Assembly: GCA_945871085.1 (NCBI GenBank)
Contig: CAMBVX010000020.1
Span: forward strand, 1-39,068
DNA length: 39,068 nt
DNA from: Opitutus sp. GAS368
GTDB taxonomy: Bacteria; Verrucomicrobiota; Verrucomicrobiia; Opitutales; Opitutaceae
Reading direction: 5' to 3'
Positions 26,938 through 36,632 of this stretch are shown piece by piece; the stretch's first letter is position 1; every line of letters begins with the position of its first letter. The position numbers were made by a program, and so were the translations under genes. The notes under the pieces were generated by a model that had not been told where the DNA came from, searched no databases, and worked only from the letters and a program-made list of their open reading frames with translations.

Positions 26938-27804
26938 ATGACCCGACTTCCCATTACCAAGACCCCGAAAGTTTACGTGGGCGGCGCGTTTATTCGCTCG
27001 GAGAGCGCGCGCGTTTTTCCACTCAAGGATGCCGACGGAAATTTCTTCGCGAATATTCCGCAGTGCACGCGCAAGGATCTGCGCAACGCGGTCGAGGCCG
27101 CCGCCAAGGCGGGCCCCGGCTGGGCGAAGCGCACGGCTTACAATCGCGGTCAGATCATTTACCGCCTCGGTGAAATGATCGAGGCGCGCGCCGGCGAAAT
27201 GGCTGAGGCGCTGTTGCTCGGTGGTGCTTCGAAAGCCGCCGCGGCGAGGGAGGTGGCGGCGACCGTGGATCGGTTGATCTATTATGCCGGCTGGACCGAC
27301 AAGTATGAGCAGGTGCTGGGCAACGTGAATCCGGTGGCCGCGCCGTATTTCAATTTCACGGTCACCGAGCCGATGGGCATCGTGGGAGTGTTGGCGCCGG
27401 AGGCGTCGCCGCTGTTGGCGCTGGTTTCGCTCTTCGCGCCGGCCATCACCAGTGGCAATACCGTGGTCGCGCTGGCGTCGACGTCGCAGCCGTATCCGGC
27501 GATTCTCCTCGGAGAAATGCTCGCGACGAGCGATCTGCCGGGCGGCGTGGTGAATTTGCTCACTGGGTTTCGGCAGGAAATGATCCCGACGTTTGCGACG
27601 CACCGGCATCTGCGCGCGTTGGTCGGCGTGGCGAATGCCGACGAACGCAAGGCGCTCGCGATCGGTGCGGCCGACAGCATGAAGCGGCTGCAGCTGTTGA
27701 AAGCGGAGGAACCCACGGATTGGTTCGCCGAGGCGGCGCAGAGTCTTTACGCGGTGCGCGACACCTTGGAATACAAGACGACGTGGCACCCGATCGGGGC
27801 GTGA
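26938..27804 (+). CDS. Aldehyde-dehydrogenase-like protein lacking the catalytic C-terminal domain
   Basis: ALDH N-terminal/cofactor-fold similarity (KVYVGGAFIRSESARVFPLKDADGNFFANIPQCTRKDLRNAVEAA…); ends at 288 aa; no ALDH catalytic Cys motif. Confidence 0.85.
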   Translation: MTRLPITKTPKVYVGGAFIRSESARVFPLKDADGNFFANIPQCTRKDLRNAVEAAAKAGPGWAKRTAYNRGQIIYRLGEMIEARAGEMAEALLLGGASKAAAAREVAATVDRLIYYAGWTDKYEQVLGNVNPVAAPYFNFTVTEPMGIVGVLAPEASPLLALVSLFAPAITSGNTVVALASTSQPYPAILLGEMLATSDLPGGVVNLLTGFRQEMIPTFATHRHLRALVGVANADERKALAIGAADSMKRLQLLKAEEPTDWFAEAAQSLYAVRDTLEYKTTWHPIGA

Positions 27805-27820
27805 GGTGGGGGGCAGGTTC

Positions 27821-27850
27821 GGCGACAGGAAGGTCGCCGGTCCGTGGAAG
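27821..27850. repeat. Short GGAA-loop hairpin, copy 2
   Basis: GGCGAC-A-GGAA-G-GTCGCC followed by GGTCCGTGGAAG; parallels copy 1. Confidence 0.6.
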
Positions 27851-27854
27851 AGAG

Positions 27855-28703
27855 TTACGGCGCGGGGGCTGGGGCGAGGGCGAGGCGGAAGCCGAGCGTG
27901 TAGTCGCGCCGGGCGGACGAGCCGCCGCTGCGGGCGGCGGAGCGACCGACGTTGATGGATACGCGCCAACTGCCGCCGCGGGCCATGCGGAAGTGGCCGG
28001 AACTTGGTCCGCACGGATCGGTGCGGGCGGTGCGCGGGTAATCACCATACCAGTCGAAGCACCACTCCAGCACGTTGCCGGACATGTCGTAGAAACCCCA
28101 CGCGTTCGGTTGCTTGGTGGCGACGGGATGCGTGGTCTCGCCGCTGTTCTGCTCATGCCACGCCATCGCGTCGGGGTTGCCGGCGAAGTCGGCGGTGGTC
28201 CCGGCGCGGCAGGCGTATTCCCACTGGGCTTCGGTCGGAAGCGTGTAGATGTAACCCTCGGGCAGACGACCGGCGGCGCGCTCGCGTGCGGTCAGTTTTT
28301 TGCAGAAATCCATCGCATCGAGCCAGGAGACGCGTTCGACCGGAGCGTCTTTGCCGGCGGTGGCGAAGCGGCTCGGGTTGGTGCCGGTGGCGGCCTCGTA
28401 TTGGGCCTGGGTAACTTCCGTTTTACCGAGCCAGAAGCCCTGCGAAAGCGTCACGGGCAGTTGGGGCCCTTCGGCTTTGTTGCGATTGGGTTCGTCGGGC
28501 GGACTGCCCATGCGAAATGTGCCGGGCTTGACCCAAATGAGTTCAAGGTTGAGCGCGGCGAGAAGGCGCGTGTCGACTGAGCTTCGCTCCTCGCCGGCGG
28601 AGAGTGTGGCCGCCGCGAAGACGCCGACGCAGAACAGGGAAAAGCTCAACGCTGGCAGCGACCGTGGCCAACGGGGCGCCGATTGGGGTGGGGTGAGGGG
28701 CAC
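27855..28703 (-). CDS. SUMF1/formylglycine-generating-enzyme-like protein
   Basis: FRMGSPPDEPNRNKAEGPQLPVTLSQGFWLGKTEVTQAQYEA…LPTEAQWEYACRAGT…GFYDMSGNVLEWCFDWYG…RGGSW; GTG start at 28703 is a guess. Confidence 0.85.
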   Translation of the reverse strand: MPLTPPQSAPRWPRSLPALSFSLFCVGVFAAATLSAGEERSSVDTRLLAALNLELIWVKPGTFRMGSPPDEPNRNKAEGPQLPVTLSQGFWLGKTEVTQAQYEAATGTNPSRFATAGKDAPVERVSWLDAMDFCKKLTARERAAGRLPEGYIYTLPTEAQWEYACRAGTTADFAGNPDAMAWHEQNSGETTHPVATKQPNAWGFYDMSGNVLEWCFDWYGDYPRTARTDPCGPSSGHFRMARGGSWRVSINVGRSAARSGGSSARRDYTLGFRLALAPAPAP

Positions 28704-28886
28704 GGGCAAGGTGGGGCGATGGGCGGGTGGCCGGGGGTGGCCGTGCCGCAAGTCTGACAGAAGTGGGTGTGGGGAACTGCGCGGAGTTTGGCGAAAGTGG
28801 AGTGTATTTTGCTCACGAGTTTCTACGGCGCCGAAGAATTTCAGGCCGGGGCTTGAGAAAATAGCGCGAGCCACCTCACTCCCGGC

Positions 28887-30221
28887 ATGTTGAAAACTGA
28901 AAACCGTTTGGTTGATCGATGGTGCTCGGCTTTGGCGCTCCTGTTCGCGCTGGGTGCGTCGTTGGCTGGCCGTGAGGCGCGTGCACAGGCCGTGGCACCG
29001 GCCAGCAATGCGCTCGCACGACAAATTGTGGCGGATCCAAAATTTCGGGCGGCGGTCGGCGTGTTTGACCGCGACTTCGAGCGGTTCGTCGCCGAACTGA
29101 TCAAGCTCACGGAAATTCCGGCGCCGCCATTTGGTGAAGAACCGCGGGCACGGGCTTACATGGCGATGTTGAAAGAGGCCGGGTTGGAGAACGTTGAGAT
29201 GGATGCCGAGGGTAACGTCATGGGCCTGCGTCGCGGTAAGTCTGGCGGCGCGGTGCCGCTCCTCGCCGTGGCGGCGCATCTCGACACGGTTTTTCCGGAA
29301 GGGACCGACGTGAAGGTGAAGCGTCAGGGCACGCGCTTGCTGGCGCCGGGGATTGGTGACGACACGCGGGGGTTGGCATTTGTGTTGGCTTTGATTCGGG
29401 CGATGCGTGACGCGAAGGTCGAGACGGCGGGCGACATTTTGTTCATCGGCAATGTCGGCGAAGAAGGACCCGGCGATCTGCGCGGGGTGCGGTATCTTTT
29501 CACGAAGGGTCCGTGGAAGGATAAGATTAAACGCTTCATCACGGTCGATGGCAGCAATCTCGATTTAATCAGCAACTCCGGGCTCGGCAGTCTGCGCTAT
29601 CGGGTGACGTTTAAGGGGCCGGGCGGACACAGTTGGGGTGCGTTTGGCAACGTGAGCCCAGCGTTTGCGATGGGCGATGCGATCGCGCGCCTCGGTCAGG
29701 TGGTCGTGCCAAAGAAGCCCAAAGTTTCTTACAACGTTGGCATCGTGTCGGGTGGCACGTCGGTGAATTCGATCCCCTTTGAGACGGCGATGGAGATCGA
29801 CATGCGGGCGGTCGATCCGGCGGCGCTAAAGGACATCGACGCAAAATTTAAGCAGATCGTGGCCGACGCGGTCGAGGCGGAGAATGCGATTCGTTCGACG
29901 GCGAATGGGAAAATTACGGTCGAGATCAAACTGATTGGCGACCGGCCCTCGGGCACGACGTCGCCGGACTCGCCGGTGTTGCGGCAGATCGCGGCGACGA
30001 TGGGCGTGTTCGACAAAGTTCCGGTCTGGGACACCAACAGCACGGACGCCAACTTACCGATCAGCCTCGGCATTCCGGCGTTTGCGATCGCGCGCAATTC
30101 TGCCAACAAGGGCGGCCGCGGTCACTCGCTCGACGAATGGGTCGATGTGGAGAAGACGCAGGCGGTGAAAGATTTTGAGCTGGCGGCGGCAATGATCCTG
30201 AGCATCGCGGAATTGCCGTGA
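28887..30221 (+). CDS. M20-family metallopeptidase, likely exported
   Basis: VAAHLDTVFPEGTDVKVKRQGTRLLAPGIGDDTRGLAFVLALIRAM…GNVGEEGPGDLRG…GPGGHSWGAFG. Confidence 0.92.
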   Translation: MLKTENRLVDRWCSALALLFALGASLAGREARAQAVAPASNALARQIVADPKFRAAVGVFDRDFERFVAELIKLTEIPAPPFGEEPRARAYMAMLKEAGLENVEMDAEGNVMGLRRGKSGGAVPLLAVAAHLDTVFPEGTDVKVKRQGTRLLAPGIGDDTRGLAFVLALIRAMRDAKVETAGDILFIGNVGEEGPGDLRGVRYLFTKGPWKDKIKRFITVDGSNLDLISNSGLGSLRYRVTFKGPGGHSWGAFGNVSPAFAMGDAIARLGQVVVPKKPKVSYNVGIVSGGTSVNSIPFETAMEIDMRAVDPAALKDIDAKFKQIVADAVEAENAIRSTANGKITVEIKLIGDRPSGTTSPDSPVLRQIAATMGVFDKVPVWDTNSTDANLPISLGIPAFAIARNSANKGGRGHSLDEWVDVEKTQAVKDFELAAAMILSIAELP

Positions 30222-30327
30222 TCGTCGGGGGCGGGCAGGCAGGCGGGGCGGAAAGCGCGCGCCAATTTTCTCCGCGGCGAATCGAGTCGGGCTTGCCCGC
30301 GGGGGCGGGAGCGGTCTGTTTCATCAT

Positions 30328-30756
30328 ATGAAAAAACCACGAGCGGGGAGTATCATGTGGACAGATTTGACGGTGCCGGATGCGGTCGCGGTGAGCGGAT
30401 TTTACGCGGCGGTGGTCGGGTGGAAATCGGCGGGAATCGAAATGGGCGGCTACCAAGATTATTGTATGATGCCGCCAGGTGCGAAAAAACCGGCGGGTGG
30501 CATCTGCCACGCCCGCGAGGAAAACAAGAATCTGCCGGCGCAGTGGTTGGTCTACATCACCGTCGCAAATCTGCGCAAGAGCCTGAAGGCGTGTGCTGCA
30601 AAGGGCGGTGTGATCGTGGCACCGGAGCGCGACATGGGTGGCGCAAAGATGGCCGTGATCCGCGATCCGGCGGGCGCGGTGGCCGCGCTGTTTCAGCCGG
30701 CGGAAGAAAAACCGGCGAAGAAAACCAAGACGAAGCCCGGGAAGAAATCGAAGTAG
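30328..30756 (+). CDS. VOC/glyoxalase-fold protein
   Basis: IMWTDLTVPDAVAVSGFYAAVVGWKSAGIEMGGYQDYCMM…AVIRDPAGAVAALFQ. Confidence 0.85.
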   Translation: MKKPRAGSIMWTDLTVPDAVAVSGFYAAVVGWKSAGIEMGGYQDYCMMPPGAKKPAGGICHAREENKNLPAQWLVYITVANLRKSLKACAAKGGVIVAPERDMGGAKMAVIRDPAGAVAALFQPAEEKPAKKTKTKPGKKSK

Positions 30757-30762
30757 GCCGCC

Positions 30763-31692
30763 TTACGCCGAGCGCAGGAGGCGCGCGATGGCGCGTTGCG
30801 CGGGCATGGACGGAGCGGTGCCGAATTTCGTGACGGAGAGGCCGGCGGCGGCGTTGCCGTAACGGGCGGCGGACGCGATGTTGCCGTCGAAACGCACGAG
30901 GCCGGCGGCGAAGCCACCGACGAAGGCGTCGCCGGCACCGGTGGTATCGACGACCTTCAGGCCGGTGTGGGCGGGGATAAAAAGGTGGCCACGCGATTGG
31001 GAGACGAAGCAGCCGCGCGCGCCGAGCGTGACGATGATGGTGGGCACATCGAACGACCGGCAGAGGCGGTGGAGGTCGTGGTGGGGTAGGGCGTGCAGCG
31101 ACTTTTCGGTAAAGCCGCGGCGGTTCACGAGGGCGACGAATTCAGTCTCGTTGGGCACGAGCACATCGGTGAGGTCGAGGATGCGCGGGTCGAAATCGGC
31201 CCGCATCGGCGCGGGGTTGAGCACGGTGGTGACGCCGGCGCGACGGGCGGTGCGGAAGACGTGGAGGTTCAGCGCGAGATTGGTCTCGTGTTGGCAGACG
31301 ACGACGCGGGCGTCGCCGAGCAATGCGGCGGGCACATCGCGCGGGGCGAGGGCGGCGTTGGCGCCGAGGGCGATGATGATTTGGTTTTCGCCACGCCGGT
31401 TGACGAGGATGGCGGCGTTGCCGGTGGGGAGTTTTTTGCGGGCAAGGTGCACCGCGATGCCTTCGGCGCGCAGAAATTTCTCTGCATCATGGCCGAAATT
31501 GTCGTCGCCGAGGGCGCCGACGAACGCGGTGGCGGCACCGGCGCGCGCAGCGGCGACGGCCTGATTGGAGCCCTTACCGCCGGGGCCGGTCTTGAAGCGG
31601 CCGACCACGGTCTCACCCGCAGCGGGAAATTCGGTGCAGCTCCACGTGAGATCCTGGTTGAAGCTGCCGATGACGACGATGGAAGAAATCAC
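30763..31692 (-). CDS. Ribokinase-like PfkB-family sugar kinase
   Basis: VVIGSFNQDLTWSCTEFPAAGETVVGRFKTGPGGKGSNQAVAAARAGA…VVDTTGAGDAFVGGFAAGL. Confidence 0.92.
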   Translation of the reverse strand: MISSIVVIGSFNQDLTWSCTEFPAAGETVVGRFKTGPGGKGSNQAVAAARAGAATAFVGALGDDNFGHDAEKFLRAEGIAVHLARKKLPTGNAAILVNRRGENQIIIALGANAALAPRDVPAALLGDARVVVCQHETNLALNLHVFRTARRAGVTTVLNPAPMRADFDPRILDLTDVLVPNETEFVALVNRRGFTEKSLHALPHHDLHRLCRSFDVPTIIVTLGARGCFVSQSRGHLFIPAHTGLKVVDTTGAGDAFVGGFAAGLVRFDGNIASAARYGNAAAGLSVTKFGTAPSMPAQRAIARLLRSA

Positions 31693-31810
31693 GGGGGGAG
31701 GTTAGGAGGGACTCGTCGGGGAAGACAAGCAACGCGCCGCTCATCCTCTGGCGTCCGCCGTTTGTCCAAAGTTTGCGCTGCGAATTGGAAGCGGGTGTAG
31801 TGTGCGCCAA

Positions 31811-32947
31811 ATGGAAGCCGTTCCGACCACTGATGTCCTGTTTGACGCTGGGCTGCGCCGCGAACGCGCGAAGCAGCGGCTCTACGTGATCTGCCAAACG
31901 GTGGGCTGGGGCCTGTTTCTCGTGCTGCAGCTCGCGTTCACCCGAGTCTTTTGGTCGCGCCGGGCGACATCGGCGGCTGAGCAGATCACGGATGTGTGTG
32001 TCATTGTGATGGTCATTCTCCTGGGACTGTTGATTTCGCATTACGCTCGGCGATTGGCCACACGTTGGGGTTGGAAAAATATGGGTTGGCGGGCGTTATT
32101 GCCCCGGGTGCTCGCGGGCAGCGTTGCGCAATCGGCCCTGTGGTCGTTGGTGGGGTTTGGTTTTACGCATGGCGTGTTGCAGCTGCCGGCTCGTTCCGAT
32201 TTTGGGATTTGGGTTTCGATCGCCATCAGCGTGATCAACGGCGCGATGATGTTTGCCGGCTGGTGGTGTGTTTACGTCCTCTACCATCTCTTCGACCGTT
32301 ACAATCGGCTTGAGATTGAGCGTTTGCGGGTGGGCGCGGCGGTGAAAGAAGCGGAGCTCCGGGCGCTCAAGGCGCAGGTGAATCCGCACTTTATTTTCAA
32401 CTCGCTGAACTCGCTGCGGGCATTGATCGACGAAGATCCGGCGCGCGCGCGGCAATCGGTGACGCAGCTCGCAAATTTACTCCGCTACTCGCTGCAGAGC
32501 GGCCAACAGGAGACCGTGCCGTTCGAGGATGAACTGCGGGTGGTGAACGACTACCTCTCGCTCGAGCAGGTGCGGCACGAAGAGCGGTTGCGGGTGCGGC
32601 TCGACATTGCGCCCGAAACGCTCGTCCTGCCGGTGCCGCCGATGCTGCTCCAGACGCTCGTGGAGAATGCGGTCAAATATGGTATTTCCAACCGCACGGA
32701 AGGCGGAGAAATCGCGATCATTGCGCGTTGTGAGGGCGGTGCGCTGAGATTGCAGGTGACGAATCCGGGTGAACTCGCGACGAGTGGGGTGAAGCCACAC
32801 GCGGCGTCGACCGGGGTCGGTTTACGCAATGCGGCCGAGCGTTTGCGGTTGTTGTTTGGCGAGGGAGCGACGCTGCGATTGCGGGCGGAGACACCGGCCC
32901 TGGTGATGGCGGAAGCGATTTTACCTCTGGCGGCGACCCGCGCATGA
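31811..32947 (+). CDS. LytS-type sensor histidine kinase
   Basis: N-terminal TM segments; LKAQVNPHFIFNSLNSLRALIDEDP…LRYSLQSGQQETVPFEDELRVVNDYLSLEQVRHEERL…PPMLLQTLVENAVKYGI. Confidence 0.93.
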   Translation: MEAVPTTDVLFDAGLRRERAKQRLYVICQTVGWGLFLVLQLAFTRVFWSRRATSAAEQITDVCVIVMVILLGLLISHYARRLATRWGWKNMGWRALLPRVLAGSVAQSALWSLVGFGFTHGVLQLPARSDFGIWVSIAISVINGAMMFAGWWCVYVLYHLFDRYNRLEIERLRVGAAVKEAELRALKAQVNPHFIFNSLNSLRALIDEDPARARQSVTQLANLLRYSLQSGQQETVPFEDELRVVNDYLSLEQVRHEERLRVRLDIAPETLVLPVPPMLLQTLVENAVKYGISNRTEGGEIAIIARCEGGALRLQVTNPGELATSGVKPHAASTGVGLRNAAERLRLLFGEGATLRLRAETPALVMAEAILPLAATRA

Positions 32948-33681
32948 AAGCCCTGCTAATCGACGACGAGCGCTTGGCGCGCAACGAACTCCGCCGCTTG
33001 CTCGCGGCCTTTCCCGAGATCGAGATCGTGGGCGAGGCGGCGAACGCGAAAGTGGCGCGCGAGCAGCTCGCCGCACTGCAACCTGACTTGCTGTTTCTCG
33101 ATGTGCAGATGCCGGGCGAGACGGGTATGGAATTTCTGGAGTCGCTGGAGGCGCCGGTGCCGCAGGTGATTTTCACGACCGCCTACGATGAATTTGCCGT
33201 GAAAGCGTTTGAGCTGAACGCGCTCGATTATTTGTTGAAACCCGTGGATCCCGCGCGGTTGGCGCTGGCGATGGGGAAGCTGCACGAGAAAATGGTGGCT
33301 CCGGCGGGCGCCGCAGCGACGGGGAAGACGGCCCCGCGGGATCGGCTCGCGGCGGAGGACAAAGTTTTTGTGCGCGAAGGCGACCGGTGCTGGTTTGTCG
33401 AGGTGCGGTCGATCCGCTTGCTCGAGAGCGAGGGCAACTACACCCGGGTGCATTTTGAGAATGCGCAGCCGCAGCTCTTTCGTTCGCTCAACGCGATGGA
33501 GGAGCGGCTCGACCCGAAGTTTTTCTTCCGCGCGAATCGCCGCGAGATGATCAACCTCGCGTGGATCGACAAGATCGAGCCGTGGTTTAGCGGCGGGCTG
33601 CTGGTGCACCTCAAGGGCGGCGCGAAGGTCGAGCTCAGCCGCCGGCAAGCGCAGGAGTTTCGCGACAAGATGAGCCTGTGA
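32944..33681 (+). CDS. LytTR-family response regulator
   Basis: MKALLIDDERLARNELRRLL…DLLFLDVQMPGETGMEFLE…FTTAYDEFAVKAFELNALDYLLKPV; LytTR C-terminus; ATGA overlap. Confidence 0.95.
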   Translation: MKALLIDDERLARNELRRLLAAFPEIEIVGEAANAKVAREQLAALQPDLLFLDVQMPGETGMEFLESLEAPVPQVIFTTAYDEFAVKAFELNALDYLLKPVDPARLALAMGKLHEKMVAPAGAAATGKTAPRDRLAAEDKVFVREGDRCWFVEVRSIRLLESEGNYTRVHFENAQPQLFRSLNAMEERLDPKFFFRANRREMINLAWIDKIEPWFSGGLLVHLKGGAKVELSRRQAQEFRDKMSL

Positions 33682-33691
33682 ATATTTCTCG

Positions 33692-34435
33692 ATGATCGAA
33701 GCCCGCCACCTCACTAAAACTTTCCGTGACAAGCGGCGCGGTGAGATCCGTGCGGCGGACGACATTTCCTTCCACGTTTCCCCGGGGCAAATTTACGGCC
33801 TGCTGGGGGCCAACGGCGCAGGCAAGACCACGACGTTGCGGTTGCTAGCCACGCTGCTCAAACCGACGGGCGGGAGTGCGACGGTGGCGGGCTTCGATGT
33901 CGCGCGCCAACCGGAGAAGGTCCGGGCGAATGTCGGCTTTCTCGCCGCCAGCACGGCGCTCTACGGCCGGCTGACGGCGCGGGAGATGATCGCGTATTTC
34001 GGGAAACTGAACGGGTTGCCCGACGCGGAGATTCGCGGGCGCACCAAACGCATCGCGGACGAACTCGATATGCACGAATTCCTCGACCGGCGGTGCGATA
34101 AATTTTCCACGGGCATGAAGCAGAAGACTTCGATCGCCCGGACGCTCATCCACGATCCGGCGGTGATGATCTTTGATGAGCCGACGCTCGGGCTCGATGT
34201 GATGACGGCGCGGGCGATCGTGAAATTCGTGCGCGAGTGCCGCAACCGCGGCAAGACGGTGATCTATTCGACGCACGTCATGAGCGAAGTGGAAAAACTC
34301 TGCGACACGATCGGCATCATCCATGGCGGAAAGTTGATGGCCGAAGGGACGCTGGCCGGCTTGCGCGCCACCCATGGCGAACAGGACATGGAAGAGATTT
34401 TTGTGAAGATCGTCGGGGCGGAGGACGCGAAATGA
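33692..34435 (+). CDS. ABC transporter ATP-binding protein, NatA-like
   Basis: [21 protein letters not shown]…[34 protein letters not shown]. Confidence 0.93.
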   Translation: MIEARHLTKTFRDKRRGEIRAADDISFHVSPGQIYGLLGANGAGKTTTLRLLATLLKPTGGSATVAGFDVARQPEKVRANVGFLAASTALYGRLTAREMIAYFGKLNGLPDAEIRGRTKRIADELDMHEFLDRRCDKFSTGMKQKTSIARTLIHDPAVMIFDEPTLGLDVMTARAIVKFVRECRNRGKTVIYSTHVMSEVEKLCDTIGIIHGGKLMAEGTLAGLRATHGEQDMEEIFVKIVGAEDAK

Positions 34436-35670
34436 ACTGGACCAATATTCTCACGGTTTATTTGAAGGAGTTGAAGGATTCGCTGCGTGATCGGCGCACG
34501 CTCATTTCGATGGTTGTCATTCCGACAATCGCCATGCCCGGTCTGTTTGCTCTCGTCGCCTTCATTTCATTCAAGGTGGCGAGCGAGGTCGCGGCGACTG
34601 CGCCCACGATCATGGTGATCGGCGGCGACGATTCGCCACGTGTTCGCGGCGCGTTGATCGCGCATCCCACGGTTAAAGTTCTGCCGATAGCCGGGGCGTG
34701 GAAGCAGCAGATTGCCGACAAACAACTGCGCGCCGCGGTCGAGCTGCCGGCGGGCCTCGATGCGGCGCTGGAGCGCGGCGAGTCGCCCGGGATCACGGTT
34801 TACAACTACGACGGCGAAATGCGTTCGGGCCGCGCCGTGCAAGAAGTGCGGGCGTTTTTTTCCGCGTATGCCGAGACGATCGTCGTGGCGCGACTCGGGG
34901 AGCGGGGCCTCACGCCGGCGGCGATCAAGCCCTTGGTGGTGAAAACCGAAAACGTCGCGCCCCCCGAAAAAGTGGGCGGTAATGTGATCGGGGGATTCAT
35001 CCCGTATTTCTTCCTGATCCTCGCCTTCACCGGTGCGATGTATACGGCGATGGACCTGACTGCCGGAGAAAAGGAGCGCGGAACGATGGAGACACTGTTG
35101 TGCAGCCCGGTCGGGCGCGGGGATATCGTGGTGGGGAAATTTCTGATGATTTTGACCGCCTCCCTCGGCACGGTCGCGTGCTCGTTGGTTTCGATGGGGG
35201 TCACGCTGACGGTGGGCGGGGCGCTTCTCGTGCAAAAGATCGGCGCCGCCGGGACCGCGGCGGCGACGCGCTCGGCGGATCGGTTCAGTGCGATGATGAC
35301 GCTAGACCCGCTCGGCCTGATTGGTGTGCTCGGGATGCTGTTACCGATGGTCGTGTTGTTTTCGGCGGCGCTTTTTGCGATCTCGTTGTTGGCGAAAAAT
35401 TACAAGGAAGCGCAGACCTATGTTTCACCCCTGATCATCGTGATCCTGATGCCCGCGATGATTGGAATGCTGCCAGGCGTGGAACTCAACTGGCGCCTCG
35501 CCCTCGTGCCCGTGCTGAACGTCTCACTGGCGAGCAAAGAACTGGTCTCGGGCGTGTGGCATTGGGATCTGCTCGCTTTGATTTTTGGTTCGTCGTGCGT
35601 TTATGCGGCGGTGGCGCTGTGGCTGGCGGTGAAGATGTTCAATCGTGAGGACGTGATTTTCCGGGCGTGA
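34432..35670 (+). CDS. ABC transporter permease, NatB-like (ABC-2 type)
   Basis: VYLKELKDSLRDRRTLISMVVIPTIAMP…TAGEKERGTMETLLCSPVGRGDIVVGKFLM; ATGA overlap with the ATPase gene. Confidence 0.9.
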   Translation: MNWTNILTVYLKELKDSLRDRRTLISMVVIPTIAMPGLFALVAFISFKVASEVAATAPTIMVIGGDDSPRVRGALIAHPTVKVLPIAGAWKQQIADKQLRAAVELPAGLDAALERGESPGITVYNYDGEMRSGRAVQEVRAFFSAYAETIVVARLGERGLTPAAIKPLVVKTENVAPPEKVGGNVIGGFIPYFFLILAFTGAMYTAMDLTAGEKERGTMETLLCSPVGRGDIVVGKFLMILTASLGTVACSLVSMGVTLTVGGALLVQKIGAAGTAAATRSADRFSAMMTLDPLGLIGVLGMLLPMVVLFSAALFAISLLAKNYKEAQTYVSPLIIVILMPAMIGMLPGVELNWRLALVPVLNVSLASKELVSGVWHWDLLALIFGSSCVYAAVALWLAVKMFNREDVIFRA

Positions 35671-35814
35671 CGATGGGGCGGCTGCCATTACGTAAAAAAT
35701 ATTCAAAACCGGGACTTGGACCGGTAAAGCCGCGGTAAAACCCCGGTGCAGCTATGGCGTGCGGAGGGTGATGGGGTCTATGATGGCGAACGTCGGACAT
35801 CCCCTCAAACAGCC

Positions 35815-36414
35815 ATGAACACACTCATCACCTTTCCCGCGCGCCCGCCCGCGCTTAAACTTACGCGTTCAGTCACCGCCGTGCCTGCGGCCGAAGAGAA
35901 ATGGGTCGTGGCGCTCGCCGAGGAACGCCGCCGCCTCGCCGAAGATCATGACGCGTTGCGCGTGCGGGAAGAAAATCTCCGCGACTACGAGTCGAGGCTG
36001 CGCGCGCTTCAGGCGGAAATTGAGGTGGGCCGGACGACCGCCGTCGCGAGCGGGAGAAGCCAGACGCCGTTCGTGCGGCCCACGAGCAAGGCCCCGTTTG
36101 AGAGCGAGGCGGCGCTGCAAGGGGCGTGGGAGAAATTTCACCGCGCGCGCGAACTGCTGGAAGCCGAGCAGACGCACCTCCGCGATGAACGCATCAGCAC
36201 GCAGGAGAGCGAAAAGGAGATCAAGCGTCGCGAGAAAGCGGTGACGGAGCGCGAGGCGCGGGTGGCGGCGCAGGAGCGATTGTTGGCGGAGGCGGACGAA
36301 GCGTCCGCAGCGGCGCAACCGGTCGCAGCGGAGCATACGATGTCGGCGGTGACGCGCCTCACGCGGGCGCCGTTTGACATGGCGCGCTCGATGTTTGGCG
36401 GACGGAAATCGTGA
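35815..36414 (+). CDS. Coiled-coil protein of unknown function
   Basis: 199 aa, extended charged helical region (EERRRLAEDHDALRVREENLRDYESRLRALQ…). Confidence 0.7.
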   Translation: MNTLITFPARPPALKLTRSVTAVPAAEEKWVVALAEERRRLAEDHDALRVREENLRDYESRLRALQAEIEVGRTTAVASGRSQTPFVRPTSKAPFESEAALQGAWEKFHRARELLEAEQTHLRDERISTQESEKEIKRREKAVTEREARVAAQERLLAEADEASAAAQPVAAEHTMSAVTRLTRAPFDMARSMFGGRKS

Positions 36415-36479
36415 CGGCTCACGCGCGTTTTTGAAAAACGGCTTGCGCTGAAGTCGCTGAACACTCATCCCGTCCCGCA

Positions 36480-36605
36480 ATGTATTTTTCCGCCTGCGCC
36501 GTCGCTGCTGCTGCCGCCGTCAAACTGACGGTCGCTAAACGCGCACGCTGGCACGGGTCGGCTTGGCGACGATGGACAGGCGCTGAACTTCAGCGCCACG
36601 GCTGA
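36480..36605 (+). CDS. Candidate leader peptide with three Trp codons (MYFSACAVAAAAAVKLTVAKRARWHGSAWRRWTGAELQRHG*)
   Basis: 41-codon ORF below the ORF-track cutoff, between a TTGAAA element and a terminator; no strong Shine-Dalgarno seen. Confidence 0.4.
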   Translation: MYFSACAVAAAAAVKLTVAKRARWHGSAWRRWTGAELQRHG

Positions 36606-36632
36606 AAAAAGCCGCAACCTGCCACCGCCAAG

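Noticed and set aside
25327-28014. 895-aa - strand ORF
   Set aside because: Antisense to the two ALDH genes; Arg/His-rich low-complexity translation, and one end falls in the inverted repeat.
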